Positions 1-9,177 of a DNA stretch of 64,000 nucleotides are shown in pieces. This DNA is from Pseudomonas sp. 5P_3.1_Bac2 (GTDB taxonomy: Bacteria > Pseudomonadota > Gammaproteobacteria > Pseudomonadales > Pseudomonadaceae): contig NZ_JANLNY010000006.1 of assembly GCF_025465995.1 (NCBI RefSeq), positions 372,001 to 436,000 on the forward strand, read 5' to 3'. Every line of letters starts with the position of its first letter. Positions within the stretch are counted from its first letter, which is position 1. The notes beneath the pieces are model-generated. The model searched no databases and had not been told where the DNA came from. It saw only the letters and a program-made list of their open reading frames with translations. Made by a program: the position numbers and the translations under genes.

Positions 1-480
1 CGAGGAGTTGATCATGGTCACCAGGGTGATGGTAAAGCCACCAACGATACCGGGCAGCGCCTCGGGCAACAGCACATGCCAAACGATATGCCAGCGCCGG
101 CAGCCCATGGCTTGCGCGGCCTCGATCAAGCCGTGGTCGACCTCACGCAAACTCACCTCGGCAATCCGCGCAAAGAATGGCGTGGCGGCGATGGTCAGGG
201 GGACCACAGCGGCCCACACGCCATAGGTGGTGCCGACGATCAGGCGGGTGAAGGGAATCAGCGCCACCATCAAGATCAGAAACGGAATCGAGCGGAACAG
301 GTTAACGATGCTGCCCAGCAGTTGATTCCACTTAGGCGCAGCGAAGATGCCGCCGCGTTCACTGGTGACCAAAAATACCGCGAGCGGTATGCCCAGCAGC
401 AGGGCGATCAGCGACGACACGCCGACCATCAGCAGGGTGTCGATAAAACCTTGCCAGAGGCGTTCAAGCAGCAGCGACAT
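1..480 (-). CDS. metI: MetI-type ABC transporter permease, partial (3' end outside window)
   Basis: Inner-membrane permease of a methionine-type (MetNIQ) ABC importer. The frame is open from the ATG at 480 to the window edge, giving 160 of the roughly 220 residues usual for MetI. Several hydrophobic segments are visible, and near residues 115-125 there is the permease EAA-type loop ([14 protein letters not shown]) that contacts the ATPase. The start overlaps the last codons of metN (stop at 464-466), so the two are translationally coupled. It is the last gene seen of a six-gene minus-strand operon that begins with sulfur flavoenzymes, so the true substrate may be another organosulfur compound rather than methionine. 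The family call is firm; the substrate is inferred. Confidence 0.93.
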   Translation of the reverse strand, partial: MSLLLERLWQGFIDTLLMVGVSSLIALLLGIPLAVFLVTSERGGIFAAPKWNQLLGSIVNLFRSIPFLILMVALIPFTRLIVGTTYGVWAAVVPLTIAATPFFARIAEVSLREVDHGLIEAAQAMGCRRWHIVWHVLLPEALPGIVGGFTITLVTMINSS

Positions 481-1540
481 AACCCAGTACCTCCACTTGA
501 TCGGCCAGTTGACGGGCTTTGCTTAGCAGTTGTTCGTGGCTGTGCGGCGAGTCTTTGATCGCCAGCAGCAGATAACCCAAGGGGTGGCCCTGGATGCGCT
601 CGATGCCGGCATCCAGCAAGGCCAGCTTGCCGCCCAAGGCTTGGCTGAGCTCGGTTAGATCCGGCTCGGCGCGCTGCCCGGCAAATTGCAGGCGCAGGGT
701 CAGGCTGTCACTGCTGCTTTGTGCATGCGCGTGCAGACGCGCTTGCAAATCCGCCGGCAGGCTTTGCCGCAGCGGCGCGAGCAGGGTGCGGGTGACTTCA
801 TGCAGGGGGTTGCCGAACACCTCCCAGACCTGACCTTGCTCGACCACGTTGCCGCGCTCCAGCACCACCACGCGGTCACAGATGGCGCGGATCACCGCCA
901 TCTCATGGGTGATGAGGACGATGGTCAGGCCCAGCTGTTGGTTGATCTTGCTCAGCAGGGCGAGAATCGCTTGGGTGGTTTCCGGGTCGAGGGCGCTGGT
1001 GGCTTCGTCGCAGAGCAAAATATCCGGGTCGTGCACCAGTGCGCGGGCAATACCGACCCGCTGTTTTTGCCCGCCGGAGAGTTGCGCCGGGTAGACCTTG
1101 TGCTTGTCTTGCAGGCCCACCAGTTCGAGCAACTCACGCACTTTTTGCTGGCGCTGAGCTTTCGCCACGCCGGCGACGCGCAGCGGTAACTCGACGTTTT
1201 GCCACACGGTTTTCGCCGACATCAGGTTGAAGTGTTGGAAGATCATGCCGATGCGCCGGCGCTGTGCAACCAAGGCGTCTTCATCGAGCAGGCCGATGTC
1301 CTGACCTGCGATCAGTACCTGGCCGCTGGTGGGTTGTTCCAAGCGGTTGATGCTGCGAAGCAGCGACGATTTACCGGCACCACTGCGGCCGATAATGCCG
1401 AAGACTTCGCCTTTAGGGATGCTTAGGTTGATCTCGCGCAGGGCTTCCACGCCGCTGTCGTAGCGCTTGCCCAACCCCACCAGTTGCACATGGGCTTGGG
1501 CTTGTACGGCGTGGGGCAAGTGGGCCTCGAAGCCAGTCAT
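464..1540 (-). CDS. metN: MetN-type ABC transporter ATP-binding protein
   Basis: ATPase that powers the MetNIQ importer at the cytoplasmic face. Walker [10 protein letters not shown] lies at residues 51-59, the signature LSGGQ at 154-158 and Walker B ILLCDEA at 174-180. The C-terminal part (about 278-354) matches the NIL domain which, in the E. coli protein, binds methionine and shuts the transporter down (known from the family). Length is 358 aa, normal for MetN. A GGGAG ribosome site lies inside the end of metQ, one base separates the two genes, and the 3' end overlaps metI. Recognition as MetN is strong; whether it handles methionine or another sulfur compound cannot be read from the sequence. 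Confidence 0.95.
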   Translation of the reverse strand: MTGFEAHLPHAVQAQAHVQLVGLGKRYDSGVEALREINLSIPKGEVFGIIGRSGAGKSSLLRSINRLEQPTSGQVLIAGQDIGLLDEDALVAQRRRIGMIFQHFNLMSAKTVWQNVELPLRVAGVAKAQRQQKVRELLELVGLQDKHKVYPAQLSGGQKQRVGIARALVHDPDILLCDEATSALDPETTQAILALLSKINQQLGLTIVLITHEMAVIRAICDRVVVLERGNVVEQGQVWEVFGNPLHEVTRTLLAPLRQSLPADLQARLHAHAQSSSDSLTLRLQFAGQRAEPDLTELSQALGGKLALLDAGIERIQGHPLGYLLLAIKDSPHSHEQLLSKARQLADQVEVLGYVAAA

Positions 1541-1541
1541 G

Positions 1542-2342
1542 TTATTGCTCCCAGCCGGCTTGGTAGAGCGTGCCGAGGTATTGATCCAACGCGGCGCGCA
1601 CCACCGGAGAGTGCTGGTAGATATCGACGAATTGCTTGATCCGTGGGTCGTCTTTTTTCTGTGGCTGAATCACAAACTGGATGATGTATTCGGGGTGATC
1701 GAGGCCGTCAAATAGCAGCGCCGAGGTGGGGTCGAACAGTTTGGATTGGCGGATATAGGCCGGATAGCCCTGCACCAGATCCACATCATCGTAGGCCGGC
1801 ACCAGTTGCACGGCTTCGAGCTGAATGATGTTGATGTGCTTAGGATTAGTGAGGATGTCTTCTTCAGTGGCTTTGTAACCCACTCCCGGCTTGAGGGTGA
1901 TCAGCCCGGCCTTGGCCAGCAATTGCAGGCCACGGCCGCTGTTGATCGGGTCGTTGGCGATGGCCACGCGGGCACCTTCGGGCAGCTCAGCGAAGCTTTT
2001 GTACTTCTTCGAATACAGCCCGACGTTGTTGATCACCCCCGGTGCGTAGGGCACCAGATCAAAGCCGGCTTCGGCTTTGGCGTTTTCCAAAAAGGGGATG
2101 TGCTGGAAGTAGTTCACGTCGATATCGCCGTTGGCCAGGCTGACGTTGGGTGCGATCCAGTCGCTGAACTCGATCAGCTCGACTTCCAAGCCCTGTTTCT
2201 TCGCCTCGGCCACGGCGGTTTCCAAGGGCTGGGAAAAGGCGGCGGTGGAGCCGAGTTTAAGCGGCTCGGCGGCCTGCACTAAGGCGACAGGCAGCAGGCT
2301 AAGCAGGGCGGTGAGAGCAAACTGGCGAAGGGGGTGGCGCAT
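1542..2342 (-). CDS. metQ: MetQ/NlpA-family substrate-binding protein
   Basis: Periplasmic binding protein of the NlpA/MetQ family, 266 aa, which delivers substrate to MetNI. A signal peptide spans about residues 1-25 and ends in VALVQA. There is no lipobox cysteine, so it looks soluble, whereas many MetQ proteins are lipoproteins. The body has typical MetQ phrases such as [12 protein letters not shown] and [16 protein letters not shown]. It begins 18 bases after the stop of the flavin monooxygenase gene and ends one base before metN, so the transporter appears to be co-transcribed with the sulfur flavoenzymes. Many pseudomonads have a second MetNIQ system, so the exact ligand of this copy is open. 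Confidence 0.9.
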   Translation of the reverse strand: MRHPLRQFALTALLSLLPVALVQAAEPLKLGSTAAFSQPLETAVAEAKKQGLEVELIEFSDWIAPNVSLANGDIDVNYFQHIPFLENAKAEAGFDLVPYAPGVINNVGLYSKKYKSFAELPEGARVAIANDPINSGRGLQLLAKAGLITLKPGVGYKATEEDILTNPKHINIIQLEAVQLVPAYDDVDLVQGYPAYIRQSKLFDPTSALLFDGLDHPEYIIQFVIQPQKKDDPRIKQFVDIYQHSPVVRAALDQYLGTLYQAGWEQ

Positions 2343-2360
2343 AGCGGCTTCCTTGTTGGC

Positions 2361-3779
2361 TTAGAGCAAATTAAGAACGGCAGGGTTAAGTTTGCTGCTG
2401 CTGTTGTCGCCCAGGCGCTGCGGATCACGCCACTGCGCGGCGCTGTGCTGGGCCGGCAGGCGCGGGCCTTGGTGGAATAGTTTGTGGCGCAGGCTGCCTT
2501 CGCTGTAGGCGGTTTTGTAAGCGCCACGGCTTTGCAGCTCGGGGATCACCAGCTCGATAAAGTCGGCATAGCTTTGCGGGGTGACGATGCGGGTCAGGTT
2601 AAAGCCGTCCAGGCCGGTCTCGCTGATCCAGCTTTGCAGTTGATCGGCCACCTGCGTCGGTGAACCGACCAGCACGGTGTAACGACCGCCCAAGGCGTGT
2701 TGTTCGAGCAGGCGGCGCTTGGTCCAGCCGCTGTCTTTGCCGGTAAAGGCTTTAACCACGGACTCGATGGCGTTGGTTTTTTGATAGTGGATCGGCTCAT
2801 CCAGGCTGTAGTCGGCGAAGTCGATCCCGGTGGAGCTGGAGAAGTGCGCCAGGCCCGCCTCGGGGCTGGCGTAGCGCAGGTACTCGGCGTGCTTGGCGCG
2901 GGCTTCGGCCTCAGTGGGCGCGACGATCACGCTGATGCCCATAAACACTTTGATCGAATCCGCCGGGCGCCCGGCGGCCACCGCGCTGGCGCGCACCTTG
3001 TTGACCTGCTCGCGCACTGCCAAGTGGCTATTGCCGCCGATAAACACGCATTCGGCATGCTCTCCGGCAAAGGCCAGACCCCGTGTGGAAGAGCCGGCCT
3101 GGAACAGCACCGGGGTGCGCTGCGGCGAGGGCTGGCTTAAGTGATAACCCTCCACCTGATAGAACTCGCCGTGGTGCTGCACCTTATGCACCTTGCCCGG
3201 TTGGGCGTAGAGGCGCTGGCTGCGGTCGGCGACCACGGCATCGTCTTGCCAGCTGCCTTCGAGCAGCTTGTACAGCACCTCTAAATATTCATCGGCCTGG
3301 TCATAGCGGCGGTCGTGTTCGATCTGCTGGCTGAGGCCCATGGCTTTGGCGGCGCTGTCCAAATAGCCGGTGACGATATTCCAGCCGATGCGGCCATTGC
3401 TCAGGTGGTCCAGGGTCGACAGGCGCCGGGCGAATAAATAGGGCGGCTCGTAGGTGAGGTTGGCGGTGACACCAAAACCTAAGTGTTGGGTTACACCGGC
3501 CATGGCCGAGACCAGCAGCAGCGGGTCGTTGACCGGTAACTGAATGGCCTCGCGCAGGGGCAGATCGATGGACTGTTGATACACGTCATACACGCCGAGG
3601 ATATCGGCGATAAACAGGCCATCGAACAGGCCGCGCTCCAGCAGCTTAGCCAGATCCGTCCAGTAACTCAGGCTGTTGAAGTCAGTGGAAGTGTCGTCCG
3701 GATGGGTCCACAAACCATGATGGATATGGCCGACGCAGTTCATATTGAAGGCGTTGAGCAGGATCTCTTTACTGGCCAT
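2361..3779 (-). CDS. NtaA/SnaA/DszA-family FMNH2-dependent monooxygenase
   Basis: Bacterial luciferase-like flavin monooxygenase of the NtaA/SnaA/DszA group, 472 aa. It begins MASKEILLNAFNMN, and the family motif GWNIVTGYL is at residues 132-140. Members use reduced FMN and oxygen to break C-S or C-N bonds; DszA cleaves a sulfone to a sulfinate. The ATG at 3779 overlaps the TGA of the upstream SfnB-like gene (ATGA), so I prefer it to a 37-residue longer reading that begins inside that gene. The context (two DszC/SfnB-like proteins upstream, MetQNI downstream) points to sulfur release from an imported organosulfur compound. No flavin reductase is encoded here; a shared one such as SsuE may serve. 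The substrate is unknown. Confidence 0.9.
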   Translation of the reverse strand: MASKEILLNAFNMNCVGHIHHGLWTHPDDTSTDFNSLSYWTDLAKLLERGLFDGLFIADILGVYDVYQQSIDLPLREAIQLPVNDPLLLVSAMAGVTQHLGFGVTANLTYEPPYLFARRLSTLDHLSNGRIGWNIVTGYLDSAAKAMGLSQQIEHDRRYDQADEYLEVLYKLLEGSWQDDAVVADRSQRLYAQPGKVHKVQHHGEFYQVEGYHLSQPSPQRTPVLFQAGSSTRGLAFAGEHAECVFIGGNSHLAVREQVNKVRASAVAAGRPADSIKVFMGISVIVAPTEAEARAKHAEYLRYASPEAGLAHFSSSTGIDFADYSLDEPIHYQKTNAIESVVKAFTGKDSGWTKRRLLEQHALGGRYTVLVGSPTQVADQLQSWISETGLDGFNLTRIVTPQSYADFIELVIPELQSRGAYKTAYSEGSLRHKLFHQGPRLPAQHSAAQWRDPQRLGDNSSSKLNPAVLNLL

Positions 3780-4960
3780 CAGATGGTCCCCCGCCGTGGT
3801 GGCAGGCTGTCGTTGAGGTAGTAGTTGCCGACGGCGTGGTACTTCCAGCGCACAGGATCGTGCAGGGTGTGGGTGCGCGCGTTGCGCCAATGTCGATCGA
3901 GGTTGTACTGGGCCAAGGTGCCACGGCTGCCGGCCAGCTCCAGCAGTTTGCTGGCGCTATTGAGCGAGGCTTCGGTGCTGATGGCGCGGGCCTCGGCCAC
4001 CGCCACGGAGGCGGCGGCGACCGTCGCGGCGGTAGGTTTGGCTTGGGCGGCATCGACGTATTCGCCGGCGCGCTCAAGCAAGGCTTCGGCGGCGTGTAAT
4101 TGGATCACCAGCTCGCCGACGATCTTGATCGACAGCGGATCATCGCTGGCCTTGTCCACCCCGGAATCGATCCACGGCCGCGAGCTGCTGCGGACAAAAC
4201 TGAGCGCGTCTTCGTAGGCCGCGCGGGCGATGCCGGTATCGATGGCGGCGTGCAGCAGTTGGGCGAACGGGCCGAGGCTGGTGGGGCGCTCAAAGGCGCT
4301 TTGAAACGGCACCACATCATCGGCTGCCACCGGCACCTGATCGAGCACCACCGAGCCGCTGCCGGTGGTGCGCTGGCCAAAGCCGGACCAGTCGTCAATC
4401 ACCTGCAAGCCTTGCGCCCGGTGCGGGACGAAGGCCAGAAAACCTACGCCTTGTTCATCCACCGCTAAGGTCGGGATGCGCTGGGCGTAGAGCGCGCCGG
4501 TGGCATAGAACTTACGGCCATTGATGCGGAAGTTGTCGCCATCGGCGATCAGCCGGGTGTTGCGATCCAGCGCGGTTTTGGTGCCCAGTTCGGCGAGGGC
4601 ATTGCCGAAGCGCTGGCCGCTCAAGACCTCGGCATACAGGCGTTTTTGCTGCTCAGGACTGCCGTTAATGCGCAGCACTTCGAGGGCATAAAAATGGTTC
4701 TGCGGAATCTGTCCCAAGGAGCTGTCGGCCTGGGCGATGCGGGCGATCACCTGGGCCAGGGTCACGCTGCTCACCCCCGCGCCGCCGAATATTTTCGGCA
4801 CGGTGATAGCCCACAGGCCGCTGTGGCTGAACAGTTCCAGTTCAGCGTGGGGCAGCAGGCGTTCGCGGTCGCGTTCGGCGGCGCCGCTGCTAAAGCGTTC
4901 AGCCAGTTGGTTAGCCACTTCGAGGGCGTGGCTGTCACTGCGGATAAATTTGGCGTTCAT
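3779..4960 (-). CDS. SfnB-family acyl-CoA dehydrogenase-fold sulfur flavoprotein (copy 1)
   Basis: Flavoprotein with the acyl-CoA dehydrogenase fold, 393 aa, close to the SfnB/DszC group of sulfur-acquisition monooxygenases. A probable flavin-contact motif WSGFGQRTTGSG is at residues 191-202, IPQNHF lies near 85-90, and the C-terminus carries RHWRNARTHTLHDPVRWKYH, typical of DszC-like enzymes. Known relatives oxidise sulfides or sulfoxides toward sulfones, the step before a DszA-type cleavage. The start follows the stop of copy 2 by three bases, with only a weak ribosome site, which suggests translational reinitiation; the 3' end overlaps the monooxygenase gene. SfnB itself is known from dimethylsulfone use in P. 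putida, but I cannot assign this substrate. Confidence 0.88.
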   Translation of the reverse strand: MNAKFIRSDSHALEVANQLAERFSSGAAERDRERLLPHAELELFSHSGLWAITVPKIFGGAGVSSVTLAQVIARIAQADSSLGQIPQNHFYALEVLRINGSPEQQKRLYAEVLSGQRFGNALAELGTKTALDRNTRLIADGDNFRINGRKFYATGALYAQRIPTLAVDEQGVGFLAFVPHRAQGLQVIDDWSGFGQRTTGSGSVVLDQVPVAADDVVPFQSAFERPTSLGPFAQLLHAAIDTGIARAAYEDALSFVRSSSRPWIDSGVDKASDDPLSIKIVGELVIQLHAAEALLERAGEYVDAAQAKPTAATVAAASVAVAEARAISTEASLNSASKLLELAGSRGTLAQYNLDRHWRNARTHTLHDPVRWKYHAVGNYYLNDSLPPRRGTI

Positions 4961-4963
4961 TGG

Positions 4964-6256
4964 TTAAATCCACGAATGGCGGGCAGGGCGGCTGCCGTTT
5001 AAGTGATAGGCGCCAACTGCGTGGTACTTCCAGCGCACCGGGTCGTGCAGGGTGTGGGTGCGCGCATTGCGCCAATGGCGGTCGAGGCCAAATTCAGCCA
5101 AGGTGGCGCGGCTGCCGGCCAGCTCCAGCAGTTTTTCGCTGGCCTTGAGGCTGATCTCGGTGCTCAGCACCTTGGCTTCGGCCACCGCAATTGAGGCGCG
5201 GGCGGCGCTGTCGGCAGTGATCGGCTCGCGGTTGACTTCATCCAGCACGCGACCGGCGCGGCGCAGCAGGGCTTCGGCAGCGTGCAGCTCGATCTCCAAA
5301 CGGCCGATATCGGCAATCACATAGGGATCATCACTGGCGCGCTCGACTTGGGCGTCGATCCACGGCCGCGATTTTTCCCGGACAAAACTGATGGTGTCGT
5401 TTAGGGCGCCGGCAGCAATACCGGCATCGATGGCGGTTTGGATCAACTGAGAAAAGGCGCCTTGCAAGGTCGGCTGCTGGCTGATCGTTGCCAGCGGGAT
5501 GATGTTATTGGCGTCCACCTCCACCTGATTCAGCAGCACGGTGCCGCTGGCGGTGGTGCGTTGGCCAAAACCGGACCAGTCATTGACGATGCGCAGGCCC
5601 GGGCGACCGCGTTGGATCAGCGCTAATTGCGCCTGCCCCTGGCTATCCAGCGCTTTGGCGGCGACCCAATGGGCAAAGATCGCGCCGGTGGAATAGAACT
5701 TCTCGCCGCTTAAAAAGTAGCGGCCATCGCGCTGCTCCAGCTGCGCTTGGATGTCCAGCGTGTGTTTGCTGCTGCGCTCAGGCCCGGCATTGCCGATGCG
5801 CCAACCTTGCAACAGGCTGCTGAAGATGCGCTGCTTTTGCTCGGCGTTGGCGGCGGCGTTGAGCAAGCCGATCAAGCCGAAATGGTTTTGCGGAATTTGT
5901 CCCAGCGCCGGATCGACAGCGGAGATGAGGCGGAACACTTCGGCGATGGTCACAAACGACAGTTGCGGGCCGCCGTACTCATGAGGAATGGCAATGCTGC
6001 CAAGGCCGGAACGGGTGAACTGCTCCACTAACTCCCACGGCAGCTTGCGTTCACGGTCACGCACTATGGCTTGCGCTTTGGCGGCTTCGGCCAGTTTTTT
6101 GGCGGCGTTTAGGGCTTGTTCATCGCTCTTGATCAGTGTTGGGGTGAACAGGGGTGGGGCACTGTCCTGATCGCCGCTGTTGAGCGGGTTAACCGGCAGG
6201 GCAGTGGTGGTTTGAGCTGTGGCGGCGGTGGCCTTGGCAGGGGTGAAACTGGCCAT
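4964..6256 (-). CDS. SfnB-family acyl-CoA dehydrogenase-fold sulfur flavoprotein (copy 2)
   Basis: First gene of the operon and a paralogue of its neighbour; 430 aa. An extra N-terminal stretch of about 37 residues is rich in Ala, Thr and Pro. The shared marks are LGQIPQNHF (about 118-126), WSGFGQRTTASG (227-238) and a C-terminal block almost identical to copy 1 (RHWRNARTHTLHDPVRWKYH). Its ATG at 6256 has an AAGGA ribosome site seven bases upstream. The pair looks like an old tandem duplication: the middle parts differ clearly while the flavin and C-terminal regions are kept. The two could form a heteromer or act on different substrates. An acyl-CoA dehydrogenase role is unlikely given the DszC-like signature and the sulfur context. 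Confidence 0.88.
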   Translation of the reverse strand: MASFTPAKATAATAQTTTALPVNPLNSGDQDSAPPLFTPTLIKSDEQALNAAKKLAEAAKAQAIVRDRERKLPWELVEQFTRSGLGSIAIPHEYGGPQLSFVTIAEVFRLISAVDPALGQIPQNHFGLIGLLNAAANAEQKQRIFSSLLQGWRIGNAGPERSSKHTLDIQAQLEQRDGRYFLSGEKFYSTGAIFAHWVAAKALDSQGQAQLALIQRGRPGLRIVNDWSGFGQRTTASGTVLLNQVEVDANNIIPLATISQQPTLQGAFSQLIQTAIDAGIAAGALNDTISFVREKSRPWIDAQVERASDDPYVIADIGRLEIELHAAEALLRRAGRVLDEVNREPITADSAARASIAVAEAKVLSTEISLKASEKLLELAGSRATLAEFGLDRHWRNARTHTLHDPVRWKYHAVGAYHLNGSRPARHSWI

Positions 6257-6425
6257 ATCGACATCCTTGGTAAATGGCTAAGCGTGGTCCTACTTCGGCA
6301 GGTGAAGCAGTTCCACGCGTCAGGGTCGATATACCTTAGTCCATGGTTGCGGTTGATCTAAAAGAGCTTTTTGGCATAACCATAGATGCGCTCACCTGAA
6401 CGCAAATCAGCTTTGCAGGCACGCC

Positions 6426-6462
6426 AAAAAGCGCGCTAAACCGAGGCTTTGGCGCGCTTTTT
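6426..6462. terminator. Rho-independent terminator after tauD
   Basis: Inverted repeat AAAAAGCGCGC / GCGCGCTTTTT with a 15-base loop. It lies 24 bases beyond the tauD stop (minus strand) and upstream of the SfnB operon, so it separates the tau transcript from the sulfur flavoenzyme operon. The remaining 6257-6425 must hold the SfnB operon promoter; I found no convincing -35/-10 or sigma-54 match in it. Confidence 0.75.
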
Positions 6463-6485
6463 CAGGCTGTTTAAATGGTCAGGTT

Positions 6486-7319
6486 TTACCTTGGCGTGTC
6501 GCCCAAAATGGTGGCGCGATGCATCACGCGGCGATTGGGTCGGTAGTCATCGACGGCGTAGTGCTGGGTGATGCGGTTGTCCCAAAAAGCGATGTCATTG
6601 GCTTGCCAGCGCCAACGTACGGTGAACTCCGGGCGGGTGCTGTGGGCGAAGAGAAAGTTAAGCAAAGCGGTGCTTTCGTGCTCCTCCAACTCATTAATGC
6701 GAGTGGTGAAGCCCTCATTCACAAACAGGCCCTTGCGGCCAGTTACTGGGTGAGTGCGGACCACCGGATGGGACAGCGGTGGATGCTTGCGCTGCACTTC
6801 GTGATAACGCTCCAGGGCGTCGGGCGTGTTACCGAAGCGTACCAGCGGGAACGAGCGGGTGAAGTCGTGGGTGGCGCTGAGGCCGTCGAGCAACTGCTGC
6901 AGGGGCTTGGACAGCGCCTCAAAGGCCGCGCTGCTGCTGGCCCACAGGGTGTCGCCGCCAAACTCTGGCAGCAACTTGGCGGCCAGTACCGCGCCCATGG
7001 CTGGCTGCTCAAGGAAGGTAACGTCGGTGTGCCAGATCGCGTTGTCGCGCACGTCGGTTTCCGCGGTATCCAGCACCAATACTTCCGGCTGCTCGGGAAT
7101 GTTGGGGTAAAGCGGGTGGATATGCAGATCACCAAACTGGCGGGCGAAGCTGGCCTGCTGCGGCGGGGTGATCGGCTGATTACGGAAGAACAGCACCTGA
7201 TGTTTGAGCAGCGCTTGGGCAATCAGCTGTTGCTGCTCTGAGGTAAGCGGCTGGCTGATGTCAATGCCGTCAATTTGCGCACCTAAGGCGGTGCTTAGCT
7301 GGGTAATTTGAATGCTCAT
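6486..7319 (-). CDS. tauD: Taurine dioxygenase (2-oxoglutarate/Fe(II)-dependent)
   Basis: Cytoplasmic TauD enzyme that oxidises taurine with 2-oxoglutarate and oxygen, releasing sulfite and aminoacetaldehyde. At 277 aa it has normal length. The iron ligands can be read as His97 and Asp99 in WHTDVTF and His253 in ITQHY, with Arg268 as the likely 2-oxoglutarate-binding arginine in RRVMHRAT; E. coli TauD uses H99, D101, H255 and R270. It is the last gene of tauABCD, 15 bases after tauC, and is followed by a strong terminator. Such operons are induced under sulfate starvation through CysB/Cbl-type regulators (family knowledge). TauD-like enzymes can act on other sulfonates, but the complete tauABCD setting supports taurine. 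Confidence 0.95.
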   Translation of the reverse strand: MSIQITQLSTALGAQIDGIDISQPLTSEQQQLIAQALLKHQVLFFRNQPITPPQQASFARQFGDLHIHPLYPNIPEQPEVLVLDTAETDVRDNAIWHTDVTFLEQPAMGAVLAAKLLPEFGGDTLWASSSAAFEALSKPLQQLLDGLSATHDFTRSFPLVRFGNTPDALERYHEVQRKHPPLSHPVVRTHPVTGRKGLFVNEGFTTRINELEEHESTALLNFLFAHSTRPEFTVRWRWQANDIAFWDNRITQHYAVDDYRPNRRVMHRATILGDTPR

Positions 7320-7334
7320 CTAAATCCTTCCAAC

Positions 7335-8168
7335 TCAGTGCGCTTGGCCGTGCCAAGGGGCTAATTTACGTTGCAGGGCGCGCAGGCCCAGCTCTAAGAA
7401 GAAAGCGATCAGGGCGATAACCAAAATCCCCAGAATCACCACATCGGTGACCAAAAACTGCGCGGCGGACTGCACCATAAAGCCCAGGCCACTGGTGGCG
7501 GCGATCAGTTCGGCGGCGACCAAGGTCGACCAGCCCACGCCTAAGCCAATGCGGATACCGGTGAGGATGTCGGGCAGGGCGCTGGGCAGGATCACATGGC
7601 GGATCAGCTGCCATTGGCTGGCGCCCAAGGCTTGCGCGGCGCGGATTTTCGTCGGGTCAACGGTACGCACGCCGGTGGCGGTGGCGATGGCAATCGGAGC
7701 GAAGATGGCGAGGAAAATCAGCAGGACTTTCGACAGTTCGCCGATGCCGCACCAGATCACAATCAATGGCAAATAGGCCAGCGGCGGAATCGGCCGGTAG
7801 AACTCGATCAGCGGATCAAAAATGCCCCGGGCAATGCGGTTGTAGCCAATGGCGATACCCAGCGGAATGGCAGTCAGCACCGCTGCCACCAAGCCCAAAC
7901 CAATGCGCTGCAAGCTGGCGGCCAAATGCTGCCACAGGCTGGCGTCCATATAGCCCTGGGTCAGCACGATCCAGCCGCGTGCGGCTACGGCTTGGGGGCT
8001 GGGCAGGAACAGCGGCTCGATGACTCCGAAGTAAGTCACCGCCCACCAGCTCCACAGCAAGAAGCCAACGGTCAGGCAACTGATGGCCAAGGTGCTGAGT
8101 TGGCGTGGCGCGCGCTGAGCGGTTTGCTCTTTGGCGTCGTTGGAGTAGATGTATTCAAAGCTGCTCAT
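7335..8168 (-). CDS. tauC: Taurine ABC transporter permease
   Basis: Inner-membrane permease of the taurine importer, 277 aa, with about six hydrophobic segments and a BPD_transp_1-type domain. The EAA-like loop [19 protein letters not shown] is typical of the TauC/SsuC family. The ATG at 8168 overlaps the TGA of tauB (ATGA). The cytoplasmic N-terminal tail of about 25 residues is polar and basic. SsuC is the close alternative, but the gene lies directly before tauD and after tauA and tauB, which favours TauC. It forms the TauABC importer with the ATPase TauB and the binding protein TauA. Confidence 0.93.
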   Translation of the reverse strand: MSSFEYIYSNDAKEQTAQRAPRQLSTLAISCLTVGFLLWSWWAVTYFGVIEPLFLPSPQAVAARGWIVLTQGYMDASLWQHLAASLQRIGLGLVAAVLTAIPLGIAIGYNRIARGIFDPLIEFYRPIPPLAYLPLIVIWCGIGELSKVLLIFLAIFAPIAIATATGVRTVDPTKIRAAQALGASQWQLIRHVILPSALPDILTGIRIGLGVGWSTLVAAELIAATSGLGFMVQSAAQFLVTDVVILGILVIALIAFFLELGLRALQRKLAPWHGQAH

Positions 8169-8947
8169 GAGCGACTCCCTTGGCGTTCGGCAAAAACTTG
8201 CGCCAGTACATGCTCGCGGGTGGCAATAAACTCAGGGTCGGATTTGATCGCGCGGGCGCTTTCCCCGGCGCTATAGCGCTGGCCAAAATTGAGCTTGAGG
8301 CGTTCGCTGACGCGGCCAGGGTTGGGCGCAAGGAGGATCAGGTCGGTGGCGAGGAACACCGCTTCTTCGATGTCGTGGGTGATCAGAAACACCGGCTTGG
8401 CGGTGCGTTGCCACACTTGCAGGAGCAGCTCTTGCATCTGTTCGCGGGTGAAGGCGTCCAGAGCGCCGAATGGTTCATCCATCAGCAAGACGCGCGGTTC
8501 GGCCGCTAATGCGCGGGCAATCCCGACACGCTGGCGCTGACCGCCGGATAGCTCCCAAATACGCCGTTGTTCAAAGCCGGCCAAGTCGACCAGACCGAGC
8601 AGCTCGCGTGCTTTGGCTTCACGCTGGGCACGGCTGACCCCGGCCAGCTGCAAACCAAAGGCGACGTTCTCCAATACGTTTTGCCAGGGCAGCAGGGCGT
8701 CGTCTTGGAACACCACGCCACGGTCGGCGCCGGGGCCGCGGACAATTTCTTGGTCGAGGGTGATACGGCCAGCGCTAGGGTTGACGAAGCCGGCAATTAA
8801 ATTGAGCAGGGTGGTTTTACCGCTACCCGACGGGCCGAGGGCGACCAGCAATTGCTGCGGGCCCAGGCTCAGGGAAATATCCGTCAGTACCGGCTCGGCC
8901 GCGCCGGGGTACTGTGCGCTGATACGCTCCAGTTCTAGTAAGGCCAT
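8165..8947 (-). CDS. tauB: Taurine ABC transporter ATP-binding protein
   Basis: ATPase of the taurine importer, 260 aa from the chosen ATG at 8947 ([10 protein letters not shown]). Walker [10 protein letters not shown] is at residues 38-46, the signature LSGGQ at 133-137 and Walker B VLLMDEP at about 153-159. A longer reading from 8992 would add 15 residues without homologous character, so I reject it. A loose GAGAG ribosome site lies upstream. The gene is separated from tauA by 230 bases that contain a short hairpin, while it overlaps tauC directly. This spacing suggests that tauA may be expressed more strongly than the membrane components, as is common for binding proteins. Confidence 0.93.
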   Translation of the reverse strand: MALLELERISAQYPGAAEPVLTDISLSLGPQQLLVALGPSGSGKTTLLNLIAGFVNPSAGRITLDQEIVRGPGADRGVVFQDDALLPWQNVLENVAFGLQLAGVSRAQREAKARELLGLVDLAGFEQRRIWELSGGQRQRVGIARALAAEPRVLLMDEPFGALDAFTREQMQELLLQVWQRTAKPVFLITHDIEEAVFLATDLILLAPNPGRVSERLKLNFGQRYSAGESARAIKSDPEFIATREHVLAQVFAERQGSRS

Positions 8948-9108
8948 GTTACTGCTCTCATCAGTGACGTACCGCTTAGGTCTGCGGCACAAAGACGGTG
9001 ACTGCGGCCAAGCAGCGAGCTCAGGCTCCAGCTGTTCGGCGAAAAGGGGCCAGCCTTGGCGAATACCCGGTGCAGGTCAGTGGCGGTGTTCCGCTACCGA
9101 CCCGCAAC

Positions 9109-9127
9109 ACCCGTCACGAAGACGGGT
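9109..9127 (-). promoter_or_regulatory. Hairpin in the tauA-tauB intergenic region
   Basis: Inverted repeat ACCCGTC-acgaa-GACGGGT within the 230-base gap between tauA and tauB. There is no T tract, so it is not a classic terminator. It could shield the 3' end of the tauA message or cause partial termination. I saw no other structure in this gap. The function is inferred from position only. Confidence 0.4.
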
Positions 9128-9177
9128 ATTGGCACTGGGGATGACCAGCTTCCTGCCAGTCATTGCAACAACCTGGA

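Noticed and set aside
6365..6400. Possible sigma-54 site (TGGCAT to ATGCG) before the SfnB operon
   Set aside because: GG and GC are 15 bases apart instead of 12, and it is on the plus strand while the operon is on the minus strand.
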